From Cantharellus purpuraceus (lineage: Eukaryota; Basidiomycota; Agaricomycetes; Cantharellales; Hydnaceae), in contig JALBUN010000011.1 in assembly GCA_025174535.1 (NCBI GenBank), positions 991,835 through 1,055,834 of the forward strand: a stretch of 64,000 nt of DNA, in the 5' to 3' direction. Positions 46,908 to 59,667 of this stretch are shown here, piece by piece. A model generated the notes under the pieces. It did not search any database and was not told where the DNA came from. It saw nothing but the letters and a program-made list of their open reading frames with translations. Position 1 is the stretch's first letter. Each line of letters opens with the position of its first letter. The translations under genes were made by a program, and so were the position numbers.

Positions 46908-48962
46908 TCAATGCACCTTCACCATACTCCAAACTCCTTCCCATCCTGGCTGATCCACTGGGGTTAGGGTCTCTCGCCATCTACCTACCAGGTTCTGGTT
47001 GCCATGAATGTAGCCACTGAAGAGCAGCGAAGGCTCTCTCTCCGTCTAGGCATAGAGAACCTGAATGAGCGAGATGTTCTTAGGAAGCAACAAGGACGTA
47101 CAGCCACGCTAACAAGCACCACAAGGCCGTCCCAGTCCCTCACACGCCCATAGTATTCCTTGTAAACCCAAACATCACCAAACCTATCATCTGTCTGAAT
47201 TTTAGAGAATGTGAGAGTGTTATTTGTCGGCGGATGTTATTTCACACACCCTAGCCGTTAGGATGATGTCGTATACTCCTTGGCCAAACAGTCCAGTACC
47301 TTCGAATTCTTTATCAAGTGCGCCTTTCACCAATTCAGAAGGGTCATAGATTTCGTAGGTCGTTGCTCGTACGTTGTTGTCGGAAATTTTGGGTTTGAAG
47401 TGCAGATGGCGCTGTCCCAGTCATGAGTGGCGAATGGTCAAATGGCAGAAAGCGCATACCGGTGTTTCGGTCATGAGTACACTTTCAGGCAGCCACGCTC
47501 TGAATACACCTTCGCCTTTCAAGTCCTGACTGATATCATCGAAGCCAATCGTATGACTCGAGTCGTGTTGATGATATTCACTGCGTCAAGTATGCGATGA
47601 TGCTCAATTAAGTACAGTGCGTCAATGCTCACCGAACATGAAACTGCATCGGCCAGGAGTATACATGCATTTGAGGTTCTTCAGAAGTTGTCCAGGGGCG
47701 TGAGTCCAAGATAGCATCAAACTGCGCCTGAGGTATTTCCTTGAAATAAACATTGGTGGTCAAGGCGATGATCACAGCTTTGAGACAAACTAACGCACAA
47801 ATAGGCGACCAACCCAAGTGCCTGCCAGCATGCCGGGAGTAAATACATGCCGCCTGATCATTGGCTGGGTCCACGGGCTGTAGCAAGTGATCAGGCGATG
47901 CCAGTCGTGCTCGAAATCATCCCCACGACCTGGCCCCCACTCTACGAACTTGGTTGTCGGAGTTTTTCGGTTTGGACTGTTATAATCCTCTGGAGAGGGA
48001 ATCGACGCGGCAGCTTCGGCGGCCTCAAGACGGACAACGCATATCAGGAATGCAGCCGGTGTGAGAAGCGGATGGGTGATGGGTAGGCTTATGCCGAAAT
48101 GATTCGTTAAACATGTCGGATGAGAAAATGGTAGCGCAGCGAGTGCGTATGGAGGCCAGGATGGTGGCAAAAGCAGAGGCTCGGGTGGTGGGATGAAGAA
48201 TGAAGTTATTGGAGCGTGTGTCGAGCCGTACTGGGAGGGTTTTTAGCAACGAGGTCTCAACTACGCAAATTGAATCACCTTGAATGACCCTATAAACACA
48301 TGAGTAAAGGCATTCAGCACATTTTGCCGGTCTTCTACAGTTTCACTTGCTACGCGCTCTGAAAAGATCCATGAGTTTAATGAATCAGGATGAATATTGA
48401 AGATACCTTTGTCCGTGAACCAGAAGAGCCAGGCAACAAGCGCATTAACCTCATCGTCCACCTTCCAACCATTGTTCCATTCCGTTCTATCGTGGAAGGG
48501 TCCCTCGGATTTGATATACTCGGTTGCGAACTGGTTGATGCCTGCGTAGTGGACAAGCTGCCCATAGTTGTTTTGATCGTGCTCTATGAACATCAAATAC
48601 GCCACCCAGAGATCCTCACGAGCCGTTGGGGTTGTAGAAAATTCGCGACATGGGATGAATTTGAACCGTTTCAAGGTCACGAATCGTTTGACTAGCTCGT
48701 TTGCTTTATCTCCGGCATTCCTGTGCCCGCCAAGTCTGCGTGTCACCGATCGAGTGTCGAATTTTGTTGAGAATATGCTCGAGTAAAGCGACGGGTTGTT
48801 ATTTAAGGATATTTTTGAGTATATGGATGTTGATGTTCTCAGCAATTGGGCCAAGTCAGTGGGTGGACCGAGTAGATTTTCCTCAACAAGAGCGAAAGCC
48901 ACTCGCTCCAAAACTTCGGTTGGGCATGCCTCCAAGCTCGACAAGGGGACGCGGACAGACAT
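46908..48962 (-). CDS. F-box-like protein, paralog A
   Basis: Eight exons, 48962-48407, 48358-48279, 48230-47799, 47739-47633, 47580-47460, 47411-47250, 47194-47102 and 47045-46908, give 562 residues in frame. The N-terminal 60 residues (LSSLEACPTEVLERVAFALV ... LAQLLRTSTSIYSKIS) match the short F-box-like motif of Agaricomycete proteins that open with a small leader and a P-x-E/D-V/I-LERIA core. The rest is an unannotated domain seen in the same family, with LVAWLFWFTDKE, LITCYSPWTQPMIRRHVFTP, GMLAGTWVGRLF, FRAWLPESVLMTETP, and an ending WRETLTPVDQPGWEGVWSM. A hydrophobic stretch (PAAFLICVVRLEAAEAAA) probably folds inside the domain. An SCF adaptor role is inferred from the motif only. The intron positions equal those of paralog B. 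Confidence 0.87.
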
Positions 48963-51900
48963 GGAGAATCAAGTAAAGAAGCAAAGTAGATTATAAGCGA
49001 GTCTTTTGAACATTAAGCAAGGTAATCATCAGGTAAGGTTCAGCCCCGAGCCCCGCGCTGGCAAGCTGCACCGCGGAGTTCGGGCAACCAGTTAATTCTT
49101 GGGCAACTCAACAAGGCATGGCATTTCAGGCTGTGTCGGTTCTATTCGATATAAGATCATCATTTCCTCTCACCTTTCATGAACTCACGCGCTGTAAAGA
49201 TGATGTTGGGGTATGTACATGCTCCTAGGCCGCCCAGATGCATTCATCATGGTTACTGAAACCTTGGAGCAGACGTAAAGTGTAACGGTCCATGCACGTA
49301 CTAATTCTAGAGCCAAGGGAGCCAGGGTTCCAAACAAGACTCCGATGCATAACCGTAGCAGCTAGATAGATTGGGATGTGTATAGAGATATCGCTTAGGT
49401 TCTCTTTGGACCTATTCCCATTCTTTAGTTGCAGAAACATGGCTTTGGGAATTTTTCCTAGGCCCTGGCAGGGGTCGTGGTGTACTGACAACATCTTGTG
49501 TGGCTAGAGAAGATTTGAGGGTTAGAAACAGGTCGTTACGAAGAAATTTTGCGAAGGTGATCTCTCACTATTATGGTTGACCCTCAATTACTGGAAAGCC
49601 CCGAAAACGACGTCCCTGGTCTCGTCGGCATGGGGGAATGTGTTAAAACGAGTCAGAATAGGCGCTGGTGGGTCCGTTCTCACCTCATCTTCTTCGAACC
49701 ATACAAGTCACAGGGGACGAGTAGGTGACAACGTGCATGTTTTTCGTTATGGCTCCTCACTGCCTAATGCATTGATTTCAGAGCGTTGGATGACCTCGCC
49801 AATGGACCCATCGAACTCTGTGCCATTCAAGGATCACGGTAACCGACCGTCTGGAAGATCCTCCTTGAAACTGACTAAATAAAAAAGACCATTGGTACGA
49901 ACCCTACCCAGAGCGACCTTTTATGTTTGAAGACTAACAAAGCTTGAAGCACATCAATAACGCATGTTCCATAGAAATGGCTCGAGGGATCGAGGTTGAT
50001 TGCCGACCCAAGGTGAAGGCTCAACTTCAAGGTGTGAAAGCCAGCTAGGCTAGTCAGCAAAATCGTTACCACAACAACATAGGAACATTACACGCGGACG
50101 TTGTTCAACCGAACCTGAAGCAAAAAGCTGGGCTGCACTAATCGCGTGCAAGCTTGAAGACACTAGCAAGATCAATATTTCGCGAGATGGATACCTAACG
50201 ACCGACCCGTGAAGTTCCGACACAAGGTAAGCGTGTTCCAAACCTCCTATCCACTCTCAAGGACCAGAAATTCCAAATACTTTAAGATCAAGTTTGTCAT
50301 GGGCATTGTGTGGGATCGCTGTTTCGGAGCAAGCAGGATTCAAAACTCTCATCCCCGACCGGAAGACCAGCAAGTCTCAGAGTTCAATAAATGTTGCAAG
50401 GCTGCAAGTATAGAGAAACTTGTCTCCGAGGCCCAAAGGACTGAAACAATCATTATATAGTAGAGTACTATACATTATTGGAGTATCTGGTCCACCTTGG
50501 TCGTCTTCTCTGCGTGCATGGGTAAGAAGAGCGCACACGCGGAGTACTACATCAGCATCATCGAGATCAACATACCTGTTGCAGTGTCCCAGAGCATGCT
50601 ATCGTTGCACCAACTTCTTTCCATCCCTCAAAGGTTGATCAACAGCAGATGCGCCAGTGCCAGTGCGCCTCAGACCACTAGAGGCGCCCTGCTATGGGGC
50701 GATCGCTGATCTGCGAAAATTTGACGTGACCAGTGCCTGGGTATAGAAGGCCTGCAGACAGAGTCAATGGAGAGAACTTTGGAGGGGGGGATTGAAGGGA
50801 TTAAGTGTTTCCAGGCCAGGGAAGATCGAGGGCATAGCATCCGAGGCGGAGCTTATAGTAGAGCCCCAATCACGGAGAAGTCCACCAAGCGCGCGTGGTC
50901 AAATAAGCGTCGTGCACTTGTTTTCTTGCTAGTCATACAAGCATCCAACTCCCAGTAGATGCATCTCAAGAGCTGATGCAGTCCGGCGAGAGAAGAAGTT
51001 GTGCGTTTGAATGATAGCATGGCTGTCATAGAGCTTCGGAGAGGGGGTGAGACATCCTACTGGGTAGGTGTCTAGTTGTCAACAGCAACTGGGCAATCTA
51101 TCGTCGGCTCACTCAATCCAGACCATTCAGTGCTATGCAGACGAATACGGATTAGGGTATTTTGATATAGAATCGGAGCGAAAATTTTGGCCGTATCGCA
51201 GCACACACAAGCATCTCAGTTTTCAAGATTGACGATCATGGGGAGGGGAGAGACATCCAACTGATTCGGATTGTAGGTTGCGGTATATATTGAAGACACA
51301 TAATTATAGGGAGTATGATCTGTAAACGGCATGGCCGTAAGTAGATCGGTGAGCGGCAGATTGTGAGTGCACGATCCTAGCATAGACATCTGACTGAATA
51401 TTCTCCAACTTAGGGTGCGGACTGGTCTATGGTCTCCATGAGATGCCCGTAGGGGGACATCTAGCACAGTGGCATGCAAGATGAATCGATCAGTGGATAC
51501 TGGTGCTGACTTTGAAGCTCACCCTTTCTCATTAACAGCGAATCCTCAATCCTCACACTACTTTCAATCTTCCGCACCACTCAGTCTATCTTCATCTTGG
51601 CGAATTGCCTTTCGGCTCGACGACCGGGATCACCAACACGGATAACAGCACCTCTGAGTTTCGGAACACGCCCATCCTCCAATTATCCAACACACATGGC
51701 GAGAGTCAAACCACATCGTGACCAAAACATGGCCACGGTTGCCTTGGCTCCCCGGCCTGCTAAAGGCGGTTGGTCATCTAGAACCAATTAACAATAAGAA
51801 CCCTATCTCGATAGTGGGCGGATTGAATCCGAATGTGAACGCACTCACCCTATACGGAGATGATATGGTCTTGATATGTTGTCTCTGGATCGCCGGTTGG

Positions 51901-52748
51901 TCAACCAATGTTCAAGCGGGAAGATCGCGACATGCTAAACAAGCACACCCAGGCACATCCTCTACAGCGGGCACGTCCCATAGCGATCACATCCCACAAC
52001 ACATGCATTCCACACCAAGCTACATAGCAAGCACCTCTTCGACAGAGCCCAGAACCACACCGAATTTTCAAAAAGACTCATCGCACTGGTCGAACCCCCA
52101 TCCTTTATCTGTCATCGGTGCAGCGCAACATTGGAATGGAGAACACGATAATCAAGAGAAGAAGTGCGCAACTGGAGCGATGTTTCCGGGCGGGCGCAAA
52201 ATTTCGACTCGCTATGTGGATGAAGTTGGCACTCGGCTCTCCTATCGCGCGAAGTGCCTACAGGCACTGTCACGCAAGGCTAACGGAGTCACTCGGAGCT
52301 GGTTCGGAAATGGGCGGAAAGGCTATTCGTGCTCCAATTCGACCAGCGGACGCGAAGCGCGACGAAGAGCTCCGAAGCTTTCGGGCGTAGGAAGTGCGGA
52401 GTTTGCAGCTTTGTTCCACCGGATTAGATTCATGTAAGTCAGAAAAGTTGCTTATCACGAACTGGAATATTTCTCACTCCCAACATCGCAGCCTCGAGTC
52501 CTTCAAAACCGTAGTAGTCACCTTATTACCCCCTATTACATGCGGAAGGAGGACTGACTAGCCTGCATGAGGTGCAGGTTGGCTTTCCAGAAAGCACAGA
52601 CAAGAAATCTACATCGCTCAAGCCAAAGATCCGCCCCTGCTGGAGAACTAGCATGCCAACAAATATTAAATTGAGTGACCACGAGGATGGGAGGTATCTA
52701 TACTTTTAAACAAGCAAGTTAAACGACGTGCTTTGTATGCTATCTGAT
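48963..52748. other. Inter-paralog region
   Basis: The promoter side of paralog A, the rest of duplication unit 1, and the spacer before paralog B's 3' end. Apart from the exon at 49573 nothing is supported. A 239-codon plus-strand frame at 51718-52437 shows no family and no counterpart in unit 2. Confidence 0.4.
49573..49860 (+). pseudogene. Coding relic shared by both duplication units (unit 1 copy)
   Basis: An ATG at 49573 codes MVDPQLLESPENDVPGLVGM and goes on through ECVKTSQNRRWWVRSHLIFF to EPYKSQGTS, then a GTGACA or GTAGGT donor. After a GATTTCAG acceptor (49782) one phase reads ALDDLANGPIELCAIQGS. Unit 2 has a diverged equivalent near 55525 (VGVGKNVNLSQFKRRPG). Conservation of frame but not of length suggests a once-real gene, now partial. 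No family is recognised. The other splice phase gives WMTSPMDPSNSVPFKDHG. Confidence 0.35.
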
Positions 52749-54837
52749 TTAATCCAACTTTGCCATACTCCAAACTCCTTCCCATCCCGGCTGATCCACT
52801 GGCGTTAGGGTTTCCCGCCATCGACCTACTAAGTTTTGGCTCCCATGAATGTAGCCAGTGAAGAGTAGCGATGATTCCTCGTATGTCTGTGCGTATAGAA
52901 TATGGGTTAGCGACACTGGATAGGAAGCAACAAGGACGTACATCCACGCTGACGAGCACGACAAGGCCATCCCAGTCCCTCACGCGCCCATAATATTGCT
53001 TGTGACCCCAAGTGTTGCCGAATCTATCATCAGTCTGAATTCAAGGTGGTGTGAGAATAATATATGGATGTGGAAGTTTTTGCACATACCGTTGCCGTCA
53101 AAATGATATCGTACACTCCATGTCCAAACGGCCCGGTACGTGCAAATTCATCATCAACTGCACGTCTCGCAAATTCACAGGGATCGTACAGGTTATACGT
53201 TGACCCTCGTATGTTGTTGAAGGGAGATCTGGGTCGGAAGTGCAGGTGGCCCTATTCCACTCATGTGAACGGCGAAGCTGAAGACTACAGAAAAGAACAT
53301 ACCGGTGTTTCTGTCATGAGCACACCTTCAGGTAGCCAAGCTTTGAATACCCCTTCGCCTTTCAGGTCATGACTAAAGTCATTGAAGCCGATCGTCTGAG
53401 ATGGGTCATGTTGGTGATATTCTCTGAGTCATAATGCATGGAGTGAGATTATATGTCTTGAAGTGCAGTACGTCTTACCTAACATGAAACCGCATAGGTC
53501 GAGGGTATACATCGAGTAGTCGAAGAGCAACGGCTGCTGTACGGGCTCGTGGGGCTAGTATTGCATCAAACTGCGCCTGTGGGATTTCCTTGAAAGATGA
53601 TTGGTCAATGCACCAATTGCGAATCTCAAGAGAATGATATACAAATAGTCGACCAATCCAGGTTCCTGCCAGCATCCCGGGCGTGAACACACGCCGCCTG
53701 ATCATCCGCTGTGTCCACGGACTGTAGCAGGTGATTAGACGATTCCAGTCGTGCTCGTAACTGCTTGCACGACCCTCCCCCCACTCCGCAAACTTGGTTG
53801 TTGGACGAGTTTGCTCCTCTACTTCCTCAATTGTTGGCCCGTCATAACCCATCGGAGGATGGATGGGCGGGATAGCCCCAGCTGCCTCAAGACGGACAAC
53901 ACAAATCAGGAGAATGGCCGGTATTAGAAGCGGGCGCGCTATAGGAGGATTGATTCCGAAGTAGTCTTTAATGAACGTTGGACGAGAGCTGGGTAGAGAG
54001 GCGAGGGCGAGAGCAGGCCTGGGCGGTGGAGCAAGCGGTGACTCAAGTGGTGGAATAAGGAATGAGGTGATTGGAGCATGTGTTGAAGTGTACTGGGAGA
54101 TTTAAAAAAAAAAGGTGTGCGATAGGAAGCAAGTACAATTACCTTGAACGACCCTATATAGAGAGGAGCAAGGCTGTTCAGCACACGCTGCCGCTCCTCT
54201 GCAGTCTCAGTTGCCATACGCTCTGAAATTAGCGATGAGTTTGTTTAGCTAAGGATCAGAATTCGCAAGCACCTTTATCCGTGAACCAAAACAGCCATGC
54301 TACCAAGGCATTGACCTCGTTGTCAACTTTCCAACCATCGTTGTGCTCAGTTCCACGGTGAAATGGCCCCTCTGGGTTGATATATTCCGATGCGAACTTG
54401 TTCACTCCGGCGTAGCGGACTAGTTGCCTATAATTGTGTTGCTCGTGTTCCAAGAACAACACGTACAGCAGCCACATATCGTCACGAGCTGTTGTGGTTG
54501 CCGTGAATTGAGGAAGTGGCATGAACCTGAACCTTTTCAAGGTCATGAACCGCTTCATCAGCTCGTTCGCCTTCGCTCTGGCAACCCTGCAACCTGCCCC
54601 GAGTCTGCGCACCGCCGGCCAAGCGTCAAACTTTGATTCAAAGATGTTGGAGTATAGGGAAGGGTTGTTTCGCATGGATATCTTGGAATGGATAGTTTTT
54701 GACGTGCATAACAATGGAGGCAAGTCTGTGGGTGGACCAACTGAGTTTTCATCAACGAGAGCAAGTGCTATGCGTTCCAATACATCTGTCGGGCAGCCCT
54801 CCAAGCCTGACAGAGGGCGGTGAACTTGAATGGACAT
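52749..54837 (-). CDS. F-box-like protein, paralog B
   Basis: Eight exons, 54837-54273, 54222-54143, 54092-53643, 53588-53479, 53423-53303, 53251-53090, 53034-52942 and 52886-52749, give 572 residues in frame. It mirrors paralog A exon by exon, with every intron in the same phase: LSGLEGCPTDVLERIALALV, then LVAWLFWFTDKE, LITCYSPWTQRMIRRRVFTP, GMLAGTWIGRLF, FKAWLPEGVLMTETP, and an end in QPGWEGVWSMAKLD. Differences from A cluster in the Pro/Ala-rich segment of exon 3, which carries a 6-residue net insertion, and in exon 6. All frames and splice sites are intact, so both copies look functional. Function, as for A, is inferred from an F-box-like N terminus: probably substrate binding in an SCF-type ubiquitin ligase. 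Confidence 0.87.
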
Positions 54838-57800
54838 AGGGAGTTGTGAAAAGAGAGGATAGTGGATTACGCAACTCTATTAGCCTTTGAAAATTAAGCG
54901 TCAATGCAGCATGGTAATTATCAGACAAAGCTCATCTCAGCCCTCCGCAGGCACCACGGAGTTCTGCCTGTAAGTGGTTAGTTTTTGGACATCGAGGTTT
55001 CAGGTTGTATATATTCATATAGATCTCATCCACCCATGTGGCAACACTGATCTGTCACTCAACCCTGGCAACGAGTCGTTCAAGTGCAAGCAATTCTGCT
55101 GCACCTTATCTAAGTAAATCTGCCCGGCTCCCAAGTTCAACTTGGTAGCAGACCGCTGAAAATATACATAGTGAGCGTGAAGCATAACGGCTCATATAAG
55201 TACAAATAGATCCAGAGAGTAGTTGGAGCGGCATCAGGGATGGATGTGTTGACGGCGATAGCCGCATTCAATACTGTAACCAACATTCGGCGTGCTTAGA
55301 GATATGAGCCTTACATTTATCCAATTTTCTTCCCTATTCTCTATTGCAAACAGCTATAGGGAACGTATCCCATTGTTCTGTGGTAATTTCCAAATGAAAC
55401 GGAATTTTGCCATGATGTTTCGAATGCGGCAATCTGTAGGGTCGCACAATAGAGATAGTTAGAAATGAGTCCGGACACCGAGTCTCAGACTTGTGGGACA
55501 GTACATCTCCTCGTCATGGTGGACATTCTTTGCCTATTGAAGGACAAACTCGAGACGGAGACGAAGCATCGTCCCGTCGGCGTGGGGAAGAATGTAAATT
55601 TGAGTCAGTTTAAGCGCCGGCCCGGGACCGAGTTGGAATTGCTCCGATTAACATTCATGGCCTCCTCCTACCGAGACTCGAAAATGCGAAGGCTAGGACA
55701 CTATGGGTGTGCGTGTTTCGTTCTTGATTCATATTATCTGTTAGATGAGTTGAATGCAGGTGATTGTTTCCAAGTCTCATCGAGAGAACATTCGGGGGGC
55801 CCTACCATGAGACATTGACGAATCTAGACGACGTTTCTTGAAGTCGACGGTGTGATATTGCCGATGCCCACTTCTGCTCTCCGCTGCGGGAATGTTTTGG
55901 TCGATGATATGAATGAGTCAGAGGGCCCTGGTATGAACTCGACGAATCGTAAAACAAGTGCTTAATCCGTTGTTAACAGGAACTTACGATATCGAATCTG
56001 TCGCTTTGATGTAAGAGCGAGGGTTTTTCAACATCGTCTAGCGGTGACGGGAATACCTTTCTCACAACCGCTGCGATGACGGCTGGATCTATTCGGCGAC
56101 GGTCACACCATCCTACCATTCCAGCTCGTTCCAAGTGCGGTAATTCGCCGATTATCAGTGGCACATCTGACTCCTTGTAACATCGGTAAGGCGCCTTCTT
56201 TGTACGTGAGCATTGTGCTGACTTTCGATTGACGTGCAGTGACCGAGCACGACGAGGAACATTACAAGCCACTGCTGTTGCCTTCTCAAATATCGGGTCC
56301 AATGACAATGATCAAGAAACTATGTACGACAATCATTGGTTGGCTCATCTATTGAGAGATGATGGGGTGGCATGGAGCACGATGCAAATTGATAGGATAT
56401 TTCCAAGAGTTCGAGGTCACGAAGGCGTAGTGAATGGGGTGCGGCATTTGCAACCAGCGTGGCCGTGAATTACACTTCACAATCGGCCTTCCACCTTGCG
56501 TATGCCCCACAAAGTCGAGTGTGGCGGGTGTAGTATAGGGACAACACCCATGCAATGCATTATACGTCTCCAAGCATCCTCCTATTCATTGGTTCTCGAA
56601 CCAACACCAGGGATTACGTTCATGATAGGCTGGCCTCAATGCTTCCGTTCAAGACCGGCAAGTCTCAAAGACCATATGGCGAGACCACAAGACGGACAAG
56701 ACGTTATGCCCGACGAATGTTTGATGAGGAAACGTGAACATTCAAATTCAAGAGAAGATTGCCATCGACGTTCATATGGTTGAAGAATAGCAAAATTTTC
56801 AGCTCAATAGCGCAAGACGAGAAGTTTGAGAGAATTGGCGCGCGGATCGATGTGAAGATGCAACTTCAAAATCTACTTCAAAACCTCCCAAGACTCCTTG
56901 AAGACCGAATGTAAGAAGTATCGGGAGAGAGCACAAGCTGACAGAGATGAAATGTAGCATGACCCCCCAAGAGCACGCCAAAGTCACATAGGCTGAAGCA
57001 ATCAGCCACGTAGTAGAATCTTGTAGTGTATTAGAGGCTATAGGCGGCCTTGATCCTCCTATGTGTGCCTGGAGCGTAGAGCCAGGCCACAAGAAGGGGT
57101 GCTCCAGCATCTTGGGGGCATTGTACTCGTCACGGTCTTTCAAAGCTAGGACACCAGTATGCCCCATTCAAAAGGCGCTCAACGACGGCTGTGTGTTTCA
57201 CCCAGCCAGGGTCACCAAATTGTCATTGGTTTGTAAAGATTTGACATGGCCTCGTGCCCAAGACGTAGAGATAGGCAGATTGACTCAGAGCCAAGATGGG
57301 GTCAGTCGGGGATATAGGAGGGTAAGTTCATTCAAAGCAAGGGCAAGAAAGACGCATAGCAGTCCGAGTATAACATCGTATGCGATCCGGGGCGGAGCTA
57401 CAGTTGAGCGGTTATTCCACATCAGCCTTCGAAGCAGACGAGAGGATATCCTTCAAGCGCGCGTACCCGAACAACCGTCCTGCACTTATTTGCCTACCCT
57501 CCAACAAAGAGACACAAGGACACTAACTCAGGTCTGGCGGAGGTAGAAGCATCGCTATGGGTAGACGACAACCTGGTCGCAGAAACACGAGCGACAGATA
57601 GATGTCATGCACACCGGTACGTTCTAGTTGTGAACTGAAAGTGGGCAACTGTCGTCAGCTCACTCAAGTAGCCGGATGCATGCGATACGAACAGTTTGAA
57701 TTCCTCGACGCCTAGTGGTGCAACGTATCACCACATACATGTTCATTGAGCTTGTCAAGGGTGACGAACGCGCAAGAGAAGGGAGAGGAATCCAACTCAA

Positions 57801-59384
57801 ATGGAACATTGATCGTAGTGCATACGGAAGGTGCTCGTTAATAGGCCGTATGTCTACCTAGAACTGTGCAAAACGCGGCCTTAAACAGGGTTTGGCCGAC
57901 AATTTGTGAGTTCATGACTCAGATCCTAGCCTAAACAATGGCTGACCTCCTCGCGATCTGTTTAGAACGTGTCTGCAACTGGGACAAGACTTTGAAGATA
58001 TGAGAAAATATACCAGAAGGTGACTGTATCAGTGATTTTCGCACTGGCATTGATGCTCTTCAGTCGATAAGGTATAGAACGTACCAAGACAAAGTCGTCA
58101 CGATAGCCGGGGAACCTCTCAACTTTTTAAGTCCATCTCAGCCCACTTTCCCCGTTCAGCCTTCTCCTGCCCTCCCCACATCGTCATATGGATTTCGACT
58201 CGACCGTCCTATTCCGCTGCATGTATGAGTGTCTAGACACGCCCATCTTCGAAGAGACAAACCAGGACATGCAACAATGAAACTAGAAAACTTACCACAT
58301 TCCACATACGACTGCAATAACCCAAGCTTCACTGGAGGGCGTTGAAGCCCGTTCTCGCCACATCTACCACCAGCTCACAATAACGCATACATATAAATGA
58401 TGAGCGGTTCAGAAGGACAGAAGTCAAAAGGGCCGAGGGTCATTGCACCTACCAACATGACGTCGGGCGGGTCGCTGCTGCATTGTATGTCGATCGAGGG
58501 GTGGTCGCTAGGCGGTCGACCAAACTGCTCCAACGACTCACAGCAAGCATATCACGAACAGAAAATGCGTAGCCACCAGCAGCCGTCTTTACCACACATC
58601 TTCACTCCACCAGCAACCGCCGCCAGCACCGCCGTCCCATCCAAAGCGGTGCTACCGACCCTCGTATTGCTGACGTTGATAAAGTCAAAAAGTTCACAAG
58701 AAGAAGCGTCGCTCGAGAGCTGAGAAAAACGATGTCGGCTAGGGTGCATTGGCAAGAGAGAAAAATCCAGGATTTAACTGCGAGCGCAAGTCCGACTCCC
58801 GTCATGCGCGATGGTGCCTACGGGCTCTGTCGACTCGCGCGAGACGTTCATAGTCAGCTGAGATGTAACCGAGTGCAAGACCAACTGCCGCGCCAAGGTC
58901 AATGGGGAGCAGGACAAGCCCGGGTCTAGGTGTCGATCGGCCATTGCGGAGTTGACAAGCCTTACAATAAATACCCCGCGCTCAACTAGACGACCGTATC
59001 AAGTTCTATCGTTAATCACACCAACAAGAACACTTGGTCGATAACCAGGTCGATGCTCTGGACTCCTTGCAGAATGTCATGCTTAACCTGACGTTTGCGC
59101 TCTATCTATGGGATTCTATTTCCTGAGGACGACTGGGTGAAATATCGGCAACTTGCTCAGCAGAGTCCAAGTTATTACCATTCTGCGAGGCTCAGTTGCT
59201 TCAACATTTCGTATCGGGTGGTAAATCCCAATTTGTCGATGAGTTATTATACTCGACCAGGTGTGGACCCTTTTCTTGTGCTCACCGCCGTCGCTTGCGG
59301 GAGATTGCACAATGGATTCATTTATTGTTTGTGAGCATATCTGCGGATGCCATCGCATATGCCTCATTTGCTTCATGACTACAG
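54838..59384. other. Right arm of the duplication and flank
   Basis: It holds the unit 2 upstream region, the diverged relic at 55465-55818 and scattered blocks matching unit 1. A 108-codon plus-strand frame at 58397-58723 and a 161-codon one at 57061-57546 have no family, and the latter overlaps sequence whose unit 1 equivalent has no such frame. No gene is supported. Confidence 0.4.
55465..55818 (+). pseudogene. Diverged unit 2 copy of the plus-strand relic
   Basis: The 117-codon frame contains LLKDKLETETKHRPVGVGKN and NLSQFKRRPGTELE. This segment aligns at DNA level with 49600-49670 in unit 1 (shared GTCGGC-TGGGGGAA and GAGTCAG). The flanks have lost similarity, so it is probably not a functional gene. 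Confidence 0.3.
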
Positions 59385-59606
59385 CGTTGTTTTGTTCATA
59401 TTTACATCTGGCATGCTAATGTCTCGAGTCCGTCTATCTTCACCTTTGGATTAGCAGAGGACGCGATCGAACTCGCTGGGCACCCGATATGCATGGATCT
59501 TTCATGGCGATGGGACGTGGTATTGGAAAAAGGTACAACGTTTATCGCGAGGGATGTCGGATATCTAACGGCTCCAGTCATCATTCTGGAGTCACCTGTG
59601 TCTTAA
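59385..59606 (+). CDS. Possible terminal exon of an unidentified gene
   Basis: After a CTACAG acceptor, 73 codons run to a TAA: RCFVHIYIWHANVSSPSIFT, then ELAGHPICMDLSWRWDVVLE and TAPVIILESPVS. The composition looks coding. A piece upstream (about 59196-59262, LLQHFVSGGKSQFVDELLYS before a GTGTGG donor) may be another exon of the same locus. No family is recognised, and a start exon was not found. The stop lies 61 bases from the 3' end of the monooxygenase gene on the other strand. Confidence 0.28.
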   Translation, partial: RCFVHIYIWHANVSSPSIFTFGLAEDAIELAGHPICMDLSWRWDVVLEKGTTFIARDVGYLTAPVIILESPVS

Positions 59607-59667
59607 CACGTCCGCTCGTTTCTGCTCGTTTTACTCAAACGCCTATGCTTATCCAGCTACTACGAGC

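Larger units (their letters stand above)
46855..57960. repeat. Tandem segmental duplication, unit about 5.8 kb
   Basis: Unit 1 (about 46855-51500) and unit 2 (about 52690-57960) are collinear. They share the 3' flank GGTATCTATACTTTTAA-like sequence, a whole eight-exon F-box-like gene, its upstream region (matches around 49010-49150 and 54880-55010), a plus-strand coding relic (49573 and about 55525), and distant blocks such as GGCGGAGCT / TCAAGCGCGCGT (50848 and 57390-57460) and GAGA-ATCCAACT (51250 and 57790). Exons are well conserved and the rest is strongly diverged. Confidence 0.85.

Noticed and set aside
51718..52437. 239-codon plus-strand frame
   Set aside because: Ser/Thr/His-rich without motifs, no matching frame in the other duplication unit, no clear promoter. 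Not supportable as a gene from sequence alone.
57061..57546. 161-codon plus-strand frame in duplication unit 2
   Set aside because: The homologous stretch of unit 1 is interrupted by stops and indels, and the translation is not conserved.
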